A stretch of 48,331 bases of DNA from Chara braunii (GCA_003427395.1 BFEA01000016.1:2818766-2867096), one strand, 5' to 3'; positions 1 to 10,763 are shown, numbered from the stretch's first letter. Program-made: numbers and translations. Notes: generated by a model not told the origin, from the letters alone.

Positions 1-288
1 GCGACTCTAGTTTGAACACAATTATCTGACAGTAGTAGAACTGAGAGGAGTCCAACTGGGATCACAGGGATGATGGAAGGACTAAAAACTCAGGCTTACT
101 TAAGCAGGGGCGAGGGATGGTACATCCTTCCTTACGGAAGTAATCAATGCCGTCTACTCGGGCCTCCCAGCCATAATGGGGAGGAGCGTACGTGAGTTTC
201 TTATGTATCAATTATTGACTTGCCGGGGGAAAGGAACCGGACTGTTGCTCGCTCCCCAGAATGGTAGGAGCCAGAACCGAAAGGTTCT

Positions 289-340
<52 letters not shown>

Positions 341-375
341 AAAAAAAAGAAAAAAAAAAAAAAAAAAAAAAAAAA

Positions 376-416
<41 letters not shown>
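1..416 (+). mobile_element. LINE 3' end, subfamily B, with A-rich tail
   Basis: The stretch from about 60 to 292 is the reverse complement of related segments at 32054-32200 and 45862-46010, which lie in minus-strand LINE material. It carries the shared 3' untranslated landmarks: GGTACATCCTTC, GTAATCAATGCCG, TTGACTTGCCGG and GGAACCGGACTG, then CTCCCCAGAATGG and GGTTCTGTTT. An A-rich tail follows (293-416) with a short T patch near 376-382 and a few C/G interruptions. This is the expected end of a LINE that ends in poly(A). No coding part is present; the rest of the element would lie left of the window. Confidence 0.75.
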
Positions 417-417
<1 letters not shown>

Positions 418-1568
418 ACTTGAGATGTGTGTGAGACAAGGCTGGGCCGGCACCCGGTGCAACCGGGGCCGGACCAGCCCAGAGGGGGTGAACCGGAAAA
501 CCGGTTTTGAACTTTTGAAAAAAAACAAGCCCTTCTTTTTTCTTTTTTTTTCCCCTGCGGATTTTGACTGCGCTCTTCAAGATCTGTCGAAATCCGCAAT
601 AAAATTTTGAAGATGCTATTTTCTTTTTTGGGGGGTTTCTCAGGGGGGGGGGGGGGTATTACTGGGGCGAGACCATGGAGATAGGACTTTCACGCCGAGG
701 GAGAGGCCGAGCAAAAAAGCTCTGTTGTTCGAGTCCCAAGTGAAAAACTCAATTCAGCACTGTAAGATATCATGGACTACAGCAATAAATATAGCCACAA
801 CACTCAAGAGGCCGAGAAAGACATGCTGATATGAGGTCCTTGCCAAAACTTATAGCTCTTTCAGAGTATCGCGCTCAAGAGCAAAACGTTATGGGTTCAG
901 GTTTGAGCTTGTGCAGGCAGATCCTTTTCTGTTTGGATTTTCTATGTACTGTGCTTCATCAGTGTGAAAGTGTCTTGCCTGGCAGCCTATCCAGATACAT
1001 GTAGTGCAGCTGAGGTCCATTCTTGGGCTTGCACCTCGGACAGCATTGGTACTCTGACTTCATGAATCCCATTCCCATAACTTCTTTCCCAGAGCGTAGC
1101 GACGTTGAGGAAGAATATAATTTCATCCTCGCTTCCATCCTCGTGACTCACATCTGACTCATGATGGATGAGTGTAAGGACCTGTTCCGTATATCTGACC
1201 CGTGGTCCATCAGACCACACATTGCCAAATTGGAAAACTGGGGCCTACTGGACTCCACATCTTGAAAAACATGTGTGGTGGTTCTCCATCGCTGCTTCTT
1301 TTCAAGAAGTGGGTCCAAAAGGTCCCAAAATTTCTTGTTTCAAGGAAGCAGCGGCATCCCGGGGTCTGGGCAATCGCGGGTATGCCTGTGACTCCCTGGT
1401 CCCCCCCCCCCCAGCGTGATGCGCTGGGTTGGACCAGGGGTCCGCTGGGCCGATCGACCGCGCAGTCCAACCGGCAGGCTCCCGGTTGGAGGAGGGCCCC
1501 CTGGTCCATCCGGGGACCAGCCCTGGTGTGAACACGTTGGGTTAAGAAAACGGAAAAAAAGACAGAAG
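417..1568. other. No gene recognised
   Basis: Mixed sequence after the LINE tail. A perfect-looking G run sits at 643-656 and a C run near 1400. A short minus-strand reading frame at 987-1220 has an acidic patch followed by a hydrophobic helix-like stretch, but I cannot assign it to a family. I see no convincing gene, tRNA or splice structure. Confidence 0.5.
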
Positions 1569-1817
1569 GGCATACACACACTAGGACATTTTCACTTATT
1601 CCCAGGCGTAGTTCCAGCCAGATACATTTTGGCGCAACCATAAATGAAGTCAGATACATATAAGATAGTGGTAGTGTGAGCACGACCTCACACTACGCTC
1701 ACTACTCACACTAGCACTTTCCGAAATGCATCCAGCAGCAATTATGGCCAGACCTGGATGAATCCGACTGCAATCACATCCAGAGCTCTCCAAAGGAAGT
1801 CCTAGTGTGAGTATGCC
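1569..1817. mobile_element. MITE-like element with 19-bp terminal inverted repeats
   Basis: The left end (1569-1587) reads GGCATACACACACTAGGAC and the right end (1799-1817) is its reverse complement with one mismatch (18 of 19). The element is 249 bp and has no coding capacity. Inside it, 1670-1715 contains further copies of the TAGTGTGAG/CTCACACTA motif, including a tight hairpin around 1672-1697. Size and ends fit a miniature inverted-repeat DNA transposon. No target-site duplication is obvious, so the superfamily is not assigned. Confidence 0.6.
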
Positions 1818-2989
1818 TTGAATGACAGATGGATGCAGCTTGAGTCTACCACGAGATCTCTTTATCCTTTTGGGGTAAGCAGTATTTGCACTCACGGTGC
1901 GTTTGCTAGCAGTCACATTTCTCCTTTCGACAGGAACGGGTCTGCTATGTACATCTAGTTGAACATGCGCCAGACACCATCGAGCAAAACGGCCAAGTGG
2001 CAAAGAGCCTCCGCCCCTGGCAGGACTTGAACACAAGCTACGGGGAACTGACACTCTGCAAAACGGCAAAACGGCGAGATCCGACATGCTGTGACCAGAG
2101 GACAAAAAAGCGCTCCCACGCCCGGATACGGCGACCAGAGGACAAAAACAGACTGGTGAGCCTAGATACCATGTCTGGAGGAGAGAAAAAAAAGCCTGCC
2201 CTCGATCCCACAGCAACAGCACCCACCCCCGTCCAAAAAAAACTAGCACACAATTTTGTGGAACACCAGTTGAAGATAGAGAAATCACAGTGACGGAATG
2301 GACCAGTACAACGTACAACACGGAGAGAGTAGATGACTCTGTCAAAAATTTACATTTCTCTCAGAACTCCAAAGCAGAAGAGAAAGCATAGAAGATAGAT
2401 AGCAAGTGTTCAAGGGTATCACAAGCAATAGGACGTGTTTTCTTTTTCCTTTTGTTTGAGCTTGTCCAGTATGTGAAACTAAGGCTAACAATATTTTTCG
2501 TCACACTGCCATCAACAATACTAAGGCTAACAATATTTTTTGTCACACTGCCATCAACAATATTTGAAATCAGTGCCTGGTTTGTTCTTTATCAATGTGT
2601 TCCAGAAAGCAGGTGGTGATCATGCTGTTTTTGAAGTCCTTTCACGCGCCATGCAGATGAGGAACATTGGCATGAAACCTCTCAGCGCTCCTCTTGATCT
2701 CGTTAGCTGGTATGTTTAAAAATTGCCGAAGTGAATGACATTTGCAGAATAGTTTTTGAAAATTATAAGCTGCAGAATTATCCGGAAAAGAAAGGAAAAG
2801 GTTCAAAAAGTTGGATTTTCAAACCCCAGGAATTACAACAACTCAGATGCTGAATTTCGCAAAATTTCCAGACAGTAATAATATCAGATCCGAAATTCTT
2901 TTTTTGTGGTAGAGGCTTTAAAAGAAATCTGGAAATAAAATTTAGAGTCTTTTTGACATAATCTCGAAAGTACTCTGAGAGTCTGAGGT
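1818..2989. other. No gene recognised
   Basis: Non-repetitive-looking sequence. A + strand frame at 1997-2293 (98 codons, basic and proline-rich) has no recognisable domain and contains a duplicated GACCAGAGGACAAAAA at 2093 and 2132, so it is not called as a gene. The only structured feature is a 42-bp tandem duplication. Confidence 0.45.
2479..2562. repeat. 42-bp tandem duplication
   Basis: Two adjacent 42-bp units (2479-2520 and 2521-2562) both start CTAAGGCTAACAATATTTTT and differ at a single base (C or T before GTCACACTG). Confidence 0.9.
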
Positions 2990-3025
<36 letters not shown>

Positions 3026-3285
3026 CGTCTGTTTGTTTCATCCATCCATATGTCTGTCTGTCCGTCTGTCCATCTGTCCGTCTGTTTGTCCGTCCGTCCG
3101 TCCGTCCGTCCATCCATCTGTCTGTCCGTCTGTCCGTCTGTCTTTCTGTCCATACGTCTGTCTATCTGTCCGTCCGTTTGTCCGCCCGTTCATCCTTCCG
3201 TATGTCTGTCCGTCTGTCCTACATCCATCTGTCTGAATGTTTGTCCGCCCGCCCATCCTTCCGTCTGTCATACATCCATCTGTCC
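2990..3285. repeat. Compound tetranucleotide microsatellite
   Basis: About nine AATC units (2990-3025) run directly into a 260-bp degenerate array of TCCG/TCTG/TCCA-type tetranucleotides. It is open in several frames on both strands purely because of its four-base period. Confidence 0.95.
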
Positions 3286-3437
3286 GGACGCCGAGGCTAC
3301 TCTGCTGATGCAGCAGAAGTGTCCTGAAAAGACAAGGGCTGGGCCCAGCCAGTCTAGACAGGCCAAATGCGCCTATTGGACAGGACGAAGTCCAAACGAC
3401 ACATACCAGACTGGACAAAACCTCAAACATTCAAAAA

Positions 3438-4999
3438 ATATACTGTGAAACAGGGCCTTATGGTCCTGGCTCCATCTCCATTCTGGGGAGCGTCAGTCCG
3501 GTTCCTTTTCCCCGGCAAGTCATAAAATACAATAATTCACCCACTAACGCTTCCTTCCGTCTGTCCGAAGGACCCCTGAACAGCATTGATTGCTCCGACC
3601 ACATGGAGGATTGACTGTCATCTTGCCATCCTTCTAGGAATCCTCTCAGCTATTGCTACCCTTTGCTGTCGTATTAAATCTGTGAAAAACAAGTTTCCTC
3701 AAGGACTGACTGGAGGATATTACCATTCCTTCGCATGTTGTCGACCCCTAAACTCTTTTGTGATCGGTACCATGTGAAGCATCAGCTGCCGCTTGTTGCG
3801 TGTGTGTCTTGTTCGCTCTTCGAGGCCCAGATTGGAGTTAGTTCCTCATGTACCTGGGTATTCCGCTGAAAAAACAGATTTCACAGAAGTATGTCACTCT
3901 TTCCATTTTAATACCTGCCCATTTGGCCACGCCATTTTCTCACCAACCAGACCTGTTTGAATTTGGGCGTGTCAGTCCTGTTCCTAATCCCCCTGCAAGT
4001 CATAAAAGTTCAATTTACATAACTGAGCTCACCCACTCCCCCTTCCGTCTGGCTGAAGGGACCCTGAGCAGCATTGATTACTCCAGCATCATGGAGGATT
4101 GACTGTCAGCTTGCCTTTCTCTGTGTTTCCTCTCGGATCCTTCAGTCAGAAACTGTCCGTTAGACGATACAGCAAAAACCCACCGACTTGCTATTTGAGT
4201 TGGGTACACTGGAATTTGTCCCCCTGAAGTCCTGTTGTTCTACCTGATCGGGAGTTGCCCTTCTCGGGGGAATCGATGAATTGTGCCAGTCCTTCCATCT
4301 GATTTGTAACGCCTGTATCTCAGCTATCTTCCCCTAGACTAGCCACACTCTGTTAAAGCTTGATATCAACTCTTGCTGTTTCTCTGGATTTTGCTGAGCT
4401 TGGAGTCTGACCTTCTGCCATTGCAACCGGATATCGGTCTCCATGAGCAATTTCGTGGTCGCCCATACTTGTTCAGTCGGATTGATAGTCTTGTCGATTG
4501 TCCTGATGCACCTCTCCTTCCAAATGACCCACAGCATAGCCTTCCTGATTGTTCCGAACCAGATGCGTTCCGATTTGTTGGAGAGAGAGGAGGTGTTAGT
4601 CCATAGGAGAAGTTGGATTGGGTGTTCAGGTAGGGAATAGGGAAATAAGTGGTCCCATAGCACTGATCCTCTTGCCCACAGGTCGGTAGCGAGTTTGCAA
4701 GTGATCAGACGGTGTACTATATCCTCCTGTTCGTTATCTGAGCATACCGTACATTGGTCTGAACTGCTCAGATCGTTGTTCTTTCTTCGGACATGAAGCC
4801 AGGCATTCACTGGGAGGGCGTTGTAGGTGATCAGCCATTGGAGACTTCTTATCTTGACTGGGCGAATTGACTTATACTTTCGCCAGGGGATTTCTGGAAT
4901 TGGTTCTATTCGTTGTCCAAGCACTTCCGTGCATCTTTCTTTGATTACTGGCTCGGGGTCTTTGGTTCTTAGAAGCTTTTTGTAGATATACTGTGAAAC
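3438..4999 (-). mobile_element. 5'-truncated LINE (copy 1) with target-site duplication
   Basis: The element body (3452-4985, minus strand) is bounded by a perfect 14-bp direct repeat, ATATACTGTGAAAC, at 3438-3451 and 4986-4999. The 3' part (3452-3640) is the LINE tail shared with copies at 28270 and 39835; a second, diverged copy of that tail module lies at 3930-4110. The 5' end is broken inside ORF2, so this is a dead-on-arrival insertion. It has no A tail: the element end TGTTTCA overlaps the target sequence, as expected if the RNA end annealed to the target by microhomology. Confidence 0.85.
4334..4985 (-). pseudogene. LINE ORF2 C-terminus with zinc finger (copy 1)
   Basis: An open frame of about 217 codons runs from the truncation point to a stop at 4334. 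It contains the post-RT region of ORF2, including LQWLITYNALPVNAWLH and a C-x2-C-x9-H-x4-C finger (CTVC ... HRLITC) of the zf-RVT type, followed by a Trp-rich tail. In the intact protein this region lies after the reverse transcriptase and is thought to help bind nucleic acid. The endonuclease and RT are missing because of 5' truncation, so this is not a gene of its own. The frame itself shows no stops, which suggests a relatively young insertion. Confidence 0.85.
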
Positions 5000-5036
5000 C
5001 TAATAACGAATCTCAGGAAAATTGAAAGGATTGACA

Positions 5037-6144
5037 TGCAATGAATTGCAGTGCTACAAGCGGGATGTACACTAATTTTGTCCCTGTCGTCGTTGGCGGG
5101 ACTTGATCCCGCAACCTTTGTCTGCTGTGTTGCCTGTTTGTTTGCTGTTTGCATGTTTTGAGCCTTGCGGGACTTGATCCCGTGTATGTTTTGTTTGTGA
5201 ATGCTGTGCCCTATGGGACTTGATCCCTGCATCTGTCACTAGTAGTCTCTGTTTGGTAGTCCTAGGCCATTTGGCCTTTTCCTTTTGCCTTGTCATAGGT
5301 CTAGGCCCTCTTTTCCCCTGTTTCCATCTAGATACAGATAGGTTTTGGGTTGTTGCTTTGGGGAGGCCGTCGTAGGTCTAGCGGAGTGTGTAGAAGTAGC
5401 GGGCAGGAAAAATAGTTCGGGTCTTTCTTCGTTGTTTTGGCTGGGGAAACACTGCCCGTTCGTGGCCGAAGCGTTGCTGCGTTATTTTGGGTGAGGACAT
5501 CTTCTTCCTCGAAGCCAGCCATAGCTGGGGCTGGGGCACGACGTTGGAGATTGCACTGCTGCTATTTAGCAGCTCTGCACGAGAGCTTCCACAGGACTGT
5601 GCTTTTGGGTTTGGGCCCTGCCTATCTTCACTTGGCAGCCATATCTGCTGTTCCTCATGAGGAACTTCGTTTTTTTTTTCTCTTCTTCGAAGTACTGGAT
5701 CGGTTGTCGCCTTCTTCATCAGGACTTCTGGCGCTGCGCTTCACTGCAGGCGCTGAGCTGGCGCTGCTATCATTGGGGTTGCTGGTTCAGATTGGCACGT
5801 TGTGACAGCTGTGAGGTTACTGCTGCTACAGCAGCCATAGCCAGGGGTATGAGGTGGCGAGGAGGAAGAAGAAGACTCCTGCAGACTTCGTTGAACACTT
5901 GTTTTTGGTTGTTCGGGGTTGTTGTAAACGTGGTTGTGATTCTTGGAACAAGTACTTTGGATTGATTGGAGGAGGACGGGGGATTACAAAATCCGTTTTT
6001 CAATTCTCTGTGTATTTTGAGCTTCCGCTGTGCATATCCTCTCTCCGGTTTTGTGTGGATTTGCCTCCTCCGGGTCTACTCTGTAATTGCATGAGTGTAT
6101 GGGAACGTGTGAATTCGTTGTGGATGGAAGTTCAGTCGGGTACA
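5037..6144 (+). repeat. 5' LTR of the gypsy element
   Basis: 1108 bp, TG...CA bounded, matching 12715-13821 almost end to end. It contains three spaced copies of GGGACTTGATCCC (5098, 5171 and 5215), each within a short inverted repeat. It should hold the promoter and polyadenylation signals, but I could not place a TATA box or the R region. Confidence 0.93.
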
Positions 6145-6151
6145 TAACAGT

Positions 6152-6163
6152 TGGTGTCGGAGC
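6152..6163 (+). promoter_or_regulatory. Primer-binding site, tRNA-iMet-like
   Basis: TGGTGTCGGAGC begins 7 bases after the 5' LTR. It matches 10 of 12 bases of TGGTATCAGAGC, the usual initiator-tRNA-Met site of plant LTR retrotransposons. Its position and sequence support priming of minus-strand synthesis by that tRNA. Confidence 0.75.
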
Positions 6164-7385
6164 TGCGACCATGTGCAACCGGCGAGCAATTGAGTGGCAA
6201 CCTCCTTTCTGAGCGGCGGTTGGAGTAGGGACTTGTTGTCCGGTTTCTTCAATGGATGTCGTTGGTGAGAGGTGGTGGAAGGTTGTGTGCGAGGGGAGAA
6301 TTACTGCTGTCAAAAAAAAAGAAAAAGAAAAAAAGAGATACGGAGTGGTGGAACGTTCACGGTAAGTTTCAGCTGGCGAGAGTGCGTCAACCCTAAGTGG
6401 CCCGGTGGACCTGAGTGTCGGGTGACCCTCAGGTCGCAGGCCATGCCCGTAGACGGCGTGGGACTTCAGTCTGTGTCGCTGCTGCAGTTACTTCGACGAG
6501 TTTTTGATTGGAAGTTTCACGGAATTTCCGCTGCAAGTCTGACGTCAATGTCAGACCGGTCTACTTTATCGTGCGGCAGATTGGCGGTCAACGGTTAATC
6601 GGCCAGATATCTTCAATCACGTTTCGTCCAAGTGAGTTCATTCCTGTATTTTTTGGCCGTCACCAGGCCCTGTCAGTGGTTGTCAGACTCTGTCAGTCGT
6701 CAGTCCGCGTGTAGTCTACATCAGATAGGTTGTTACTTGTTAGTTCCCCTATTCTAATAATCTATAAATGGAGACATAATTAACCGTTTCTGATTTGTTG
6801 CGAGTGCGTAGTCAATCATGTGTGTGCCAACCGAAAACGGTGGCTTATTGTCAGTCCGTTGCCGTCTATCTCTCAGTTCTGTCAGTCGCTAACTACAGTT
6901 GTCAGTCAGAAAATGGCCCATTAAGTGTCACTCTGCCAATGGCAGATTGCTAGTATGATGGCATATTCCGTTTTGATTAGAATAAGAGCCATCTGCAGTC
7001 TGCACTAGCGGTAATTGAAATCCGCTCCGTTTTTTTTTTGTGTTTTTTTTCCTGATTGTCTCCTGTTTGCTGTAGAATGCTAACTGTTTTGGGAAGGCTC
7101 TGTGACGAGCCTGGTCACAAACATCATTGCCTTGTTGACCAGGTTGCATGCGCAGACGTGGCCATTCTGTCGAAGGTTTCAACCGTTAGCCCAAGCCTGT
7201 AACCTCCCAGGCTGTTTTTGGACATTTACCACTACCTGCCGTAAATCCTAAACCTTAGTAATATTCCACTAAACAGCACAGTTAAATTCTTTTTATTTGT
7301 GTTCTGTGTGTGAACAGTAATCAGAATTATGTTTTTATTTTAATTTTTATTTGTTTTCTAACAAATAAAATCTGAAAAGATCATC
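6164..7385 (+). other. Untranslated leader of the gypsy element
   Basis: 1.2 kb between primer-binding site and gag without a convincing reading frame. It is unusually rich in GTCAG: nine copies lie between 6550 and 6909. A TGACGTCA palindrome lies at 6540-6547. Leaders of this kind usually hold packaging and dimerisation signals; whether the GTCAG cluster does so is a guess. Confidence 0.6.
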
Positions 7386-7809
7386 ATGGCCACTGAGGAC
7401 AAGGCTAAGGGACCTGCTGAAGGCGGGGAGACGTCTGCGAAGTTTGAGCCAGGCAGGGAAGAGCAGAAATTCCTGACTGAGGAAGAGCTCGTGGACGCAG
7501 CCCTGAAAGCAGCAGAGAAAGCTGCTGCAGATGCAGTCCGGGAAGTAGAGAGATTAAAGAGGGAGAAGGCCGAGGCAACTAGGAGAGGGGAAGTAGCAGC
7601 CAAAAGATCTGAGCTGCTGGTCACTATTGCCAACGTCCCTGCTGATGCCCGCGTGGCTGATGTCACGCGGAATCTTGCAGAAATGGTACTGTTAGAATCC
7701 GCTCACAACCGGGATGTTTTCATATCCTGGGATGAACGGATCTCATCAGTTGAGTCCCAGCTGTCATCTATTGACAAAAAGCTGGAAAAGTTGTCAGCAG
7801 CATTCTTCA

Positions 7810-7886
7810 GGCATTTCCCTAGTGGTGGCTGCACCACTACCACCGGGGGGTGTTGTTAAAAAAAAAAAAAAAAAAGGCATTTCCCT
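7810..7886 (+). mobile_element. 55-bp poly(A) retro-insert with 11-bp duplication
   Basis: GGCATTTCCCT occurs at 7810-7820 and again at 7876-7886. Between them are 37 bp of unrelated sequence followed by 18 A residues. Removing one repeat and the insert makes the gag frame continuous. This is the signature of target-primed reverse transcription of a very short, A-tailed RNA fragment. Confidence 0.85.
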
Positions 7887-8143
7887 CCTACTCCTGTACC
7901 CTCTCCTCACCCTACTGTCCCTACTCCTCTTAGCCCTCCTCCGACATCCACACCACAATCATCCTGTCCTGGCTCTCCCAAGACTTCACCACCTCCTCCA
8001 AAAGAGAAGGCGGTGCAGGTCTCTAGGACTGTGCCCACAGGGGAACCGAGTTCCAGCACTGTGCAGCATGAACTGCGATTTCCCAAGATGGCCCAGCCTG
8101 AGGAATTCATTGGGGAAGACCCCAAAGTGGACGTCTCAAACTG

Positions 8144-8211
8144 GATGAGGTCCTACCTCAGGGGCTATACCTGCCCAGATGAGGTCCTACCTCAGGGGCT
8201 ATACCTGCCCA
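8144..8211 (+). repeat. 34-bp tandem duplication in gag
   Basis: GATGAGGTCCTACCTCAGGG... is present at 8144-8177 and again, identically, at 8178-8211. Because 34 is not a multiple of three it shifts the gag frame. Confidence 0.95.
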
Positions 8212-9260
8212 GAGGTGGACAAGGCACGTGCCACAGTGGCCCTCCTGTCAGGGGCCCCACTAAAGTGGGCAACGTATGAGGCCAGCAAAACTTGGAAGTA
8301 GTTGGATGATTGGATTGCTGCAGTTGTTTTGGATGCCATCTTTCAGGGTTGGGAAACCAGGTTTGCAGATAAGGAAAAAGCCCCGCAAAGCAAATGACGA
8401 GCTTGTGAGACTAGGCCCAGAGTAAGTGGTGTGGATCACTCTCCAATCTCTATGCAGAGTGGGAGAAACTAACCTCCACACCTGGTTTGGAAATGTCTAA
8501 GCAGGACAAGCTGACATGGTTTGTCAGGGCTGCTCCAGAAACATATGCCAATGCCCTGTTCACTACAGGCCACAAAGACTGAAGGTTTTTTGGCAGGGCA
8601 GCGCTGGACATGGAGGCCACGCTCCATCTCCAAACCTCTTCCGGAAGGGGAAGCACCTCCTCTTCCCAGAACAGGATAAAGGGAAAGGGAGGATTGTATG
8701 CTGCAGGATTTGATGATGACTCTGCAGGCTCTGACCAGGGAGGATCTGTTCCCTCAGCTGGTCTAGATGCAGGAGCCACACCAGATCAAGCTGCCCTGTT
8801 GTTGGGTCAGACTCTGATGAGCCTGATGAAGGGCAAAACTCAGTTTCAGCCCCAAACGCCCTCCAATCCTAAGGGTTCAAGCAAACGCCCAGATGGCCCG
8901 CAGGTACCCAATCTTCCAAAGGGTGCCACCTGTCCAGCTAATCCCATGAATCCTGCCACTTTCCCTTGGAGAAGTCTCAAGATTGTTGAGGGGACATGGC
9001 AAAAAAGAAAGGATCAGGGGAGTTTGCCTCAGATGTGCTAAGAAGCACTTCGTGAAGGACTGCCTCACTTGGGGCACTAACACTTCAAAAAACTAAACAG
9101 GCCAGCAAAGGTAGCAGCCGCCCTTACTGAACTGCATTCATGCTCTCCTGAAGGTGAATCAGTCTCCGAGCCTGATTGTGTTGAGGCTGCAACTGACTCT
9201 TTGTGAGCATACACTGAGCCTTTCTTGGATGAGCCCTTATTTGAGGAAGAGACCGATTAA

Positions 9261-10763
9261 CTCTGCTCCCTTCATCTCCAACTGAAGGAGAAGAGAAAAG
9301 TGAAGTTAGATTTGATCTTTCTCAAACCTCTGATAAACAGAACCAGAATGAAAGCCCTGCTAGACTGTGGTGCTGCAAGGAATTTCATCTCCCCTACAGG
9401 AGTACAAAAACTCCACTTGGGACTCAAGGTCTCAGACCTTGAGCACCCCTTATGCATACAGGTTGGGAATGCCTAGTCTGTCACAGTCCAACAGGTTATC
9501 AAAGGTGTGCCAATCACCTTCGATGCCAAAGGAGAAGTCAAATATAGCCTGAACTTCTATGTGTTTCCACACTTGCCTTGTGATGTGGTTCTGAGCCTGA
9601 AATGGTTAAGGGCAACTAATTTATGTATTGATTGGGTTGTGCCCAGTATTGAGTTGAAAACTGGACAGGGTGAGGTTAGACCTTGTGTCTTAGCAACAGA
9701 CTATCACCCTAACACAAGTTGCTATTGCCTGAAGGCATCAAAATTCTACAACTTGTCTAAACAGACCGACCATCAGAATCTCTTTGTTGCCTATGTGGCA
9801 CAAACTGATTCATCCACCCTTCAGTGTGATCCCATCATCAAGCGAGCGGTTGATGATTATGCAGACTTAGCGCAGGAGCATACTGGACTTATCCACAGGC
9901 AGACCAAACATCGCATAGAGATCCTACCTGACTCAACCCCTCCCAAGGGCAAAGTCTATAGGATGACTCCTGCTGAGTTGGATGAGTTGAGAAAGCAGTT
10001 AGAGACACGAATTGAGAAGGGTTGGATCAGGCCTAACACATCTGAGTATGGGGCACCAGTTCTCTTTGTTCCCAAAAGAAATGGTGAACTCATGATGTGT
10101 AATAATTATAGGGGACTGAACAAGATCACTAGGAAGAGCTCAGAGCCATTGCCTAGGATCGATGCCCTGTTGGATATGGTGCAAGGTTGCAAAGTCTTCA
10201 GCAAAATCAATATGAAATCCGGGTATCATCAGATCGAAATGGCTGAGGAGGATGTTGCTAAGACAGCCTTCAAAACACAGTATGGCTCCTATGAGTTCCT
10301 AGTCATGCCCTATGGGTTATGCAATGCACCAGGAACCGTCCAAACAAAAATGAATAAAATTTTCAAACCATTTCGTGATCGTTTTGTGGTGGTCTATCTG
10401 GATGATATTCTGATGTTCAGCAAGAATGTTGTTGACCACACTGATCATCTCAGAAAAGTTATGCAAATTTTGAGGGAAAACAAATACAAAATAAACACAG
10501 AAAAATCATATTTTGGTGCCTCTTCTGTTTTGTATTTGGGACATGTCATTTCTGCAGATGGTTTTTCCACAAAAGCCTCCAAAGCGGTTGCTGTCAGGGA
10601 TTGGCCACAACCACAAACTGTTAGGGACATTAGGTCTTTCATGGGTCTGGCATCTTACTATAGAAAGTTTACCAGAAACTTCTTTACGGTGGCCACTCCC
10701 CTAACTCCCCTAATGTTCCTTTCAGATGGACACCCGCATGCCAATTGGCTTTCTCCAGATTGA
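9261..10763 (+). pseudogene. Protease and reverse transcriptase of the gypsy element
   Basis: One frame runs from 9261 to 10763 with a single internal TAG at 9474-9476. The protease motif LLDCGAARNFIS (Asp codon 9363-9365) is the D-[ST/C]-G-A site of retroviral-type aspartic proteases, which cut the polyprotein. The RT part follows with the usual Ty3/gypsy landmarks: VPKRNGELMMCNNYRGLN, FSKINMKSGYHQI, MPYGLCNAPGTVQ and YLDDIL, then the connection GFSTKASKAVAV. The first catalytic Asp of motif A is replaced by Asn (AAT at 10209-10211; family members have FSKIDL), while the YLDD Asps are intact. That change alone should abolish polymerase activity. A frameshift just before 10763 moves the RNase H into another frame. 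Confidence 0.92.

Larger units (their letters stand above)
7386..9083 (+). pseudogene. gag of the gypsy element, broken
   Basis: The start ATG at 7386 follows CATC and opens a charged, Ala/Glu/Lys-rich N-terminus with coiled-coil character. At 7821 the frame is interrupted by a 55-bp poly(A)-ended insertion. Beyond it the original frame resumes with a Pro-rich linker and the capsid-like part (PKMAQPEEFIGEDPKVDVSNW). A 34-bp tandem duplication at 8144-8211 shifts the frame, TAG at 8299-8301 stops it, and more shifts follow. Near the end, 9025-9063 encodes CLRC-AKK-H-FVKD-C, a CCHC knuckle one residue short of the usual C-x2-C-x4-H-x4-C. In a live element this protein would form the particle and bind RNA. 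Confidence 0.85.

Noticed and set aside
720-745. GTTCGAGTCCCAAG as a tRNA T arm
   Set aside because: No A box or foldable tRNA upstream.
987-1220. Minus-strand 77-codon frame with acidic patch and a helix-like stretch, faintly like the N-terminus of a Harbinger transposase
   Set aside because: No continuation into a nuclease domain; a stop ends it and the similarity is only an impression.
1997-2293. Plus-strand 98-codon frame, basic
   Set aside because: No domain, contains an internal duplicated 16-mer, and no splice or start context.
3033-3448. Long Ser/Val/Cys frames on both strands
   Set aside because: Products of a tetranucleotide microsatellite, not proteins.
5037-5041. 5-bp target-site duplication for the gypsy element
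   Set aside because: The flanks TGACA and TTCAT do not match, so none is claimed.
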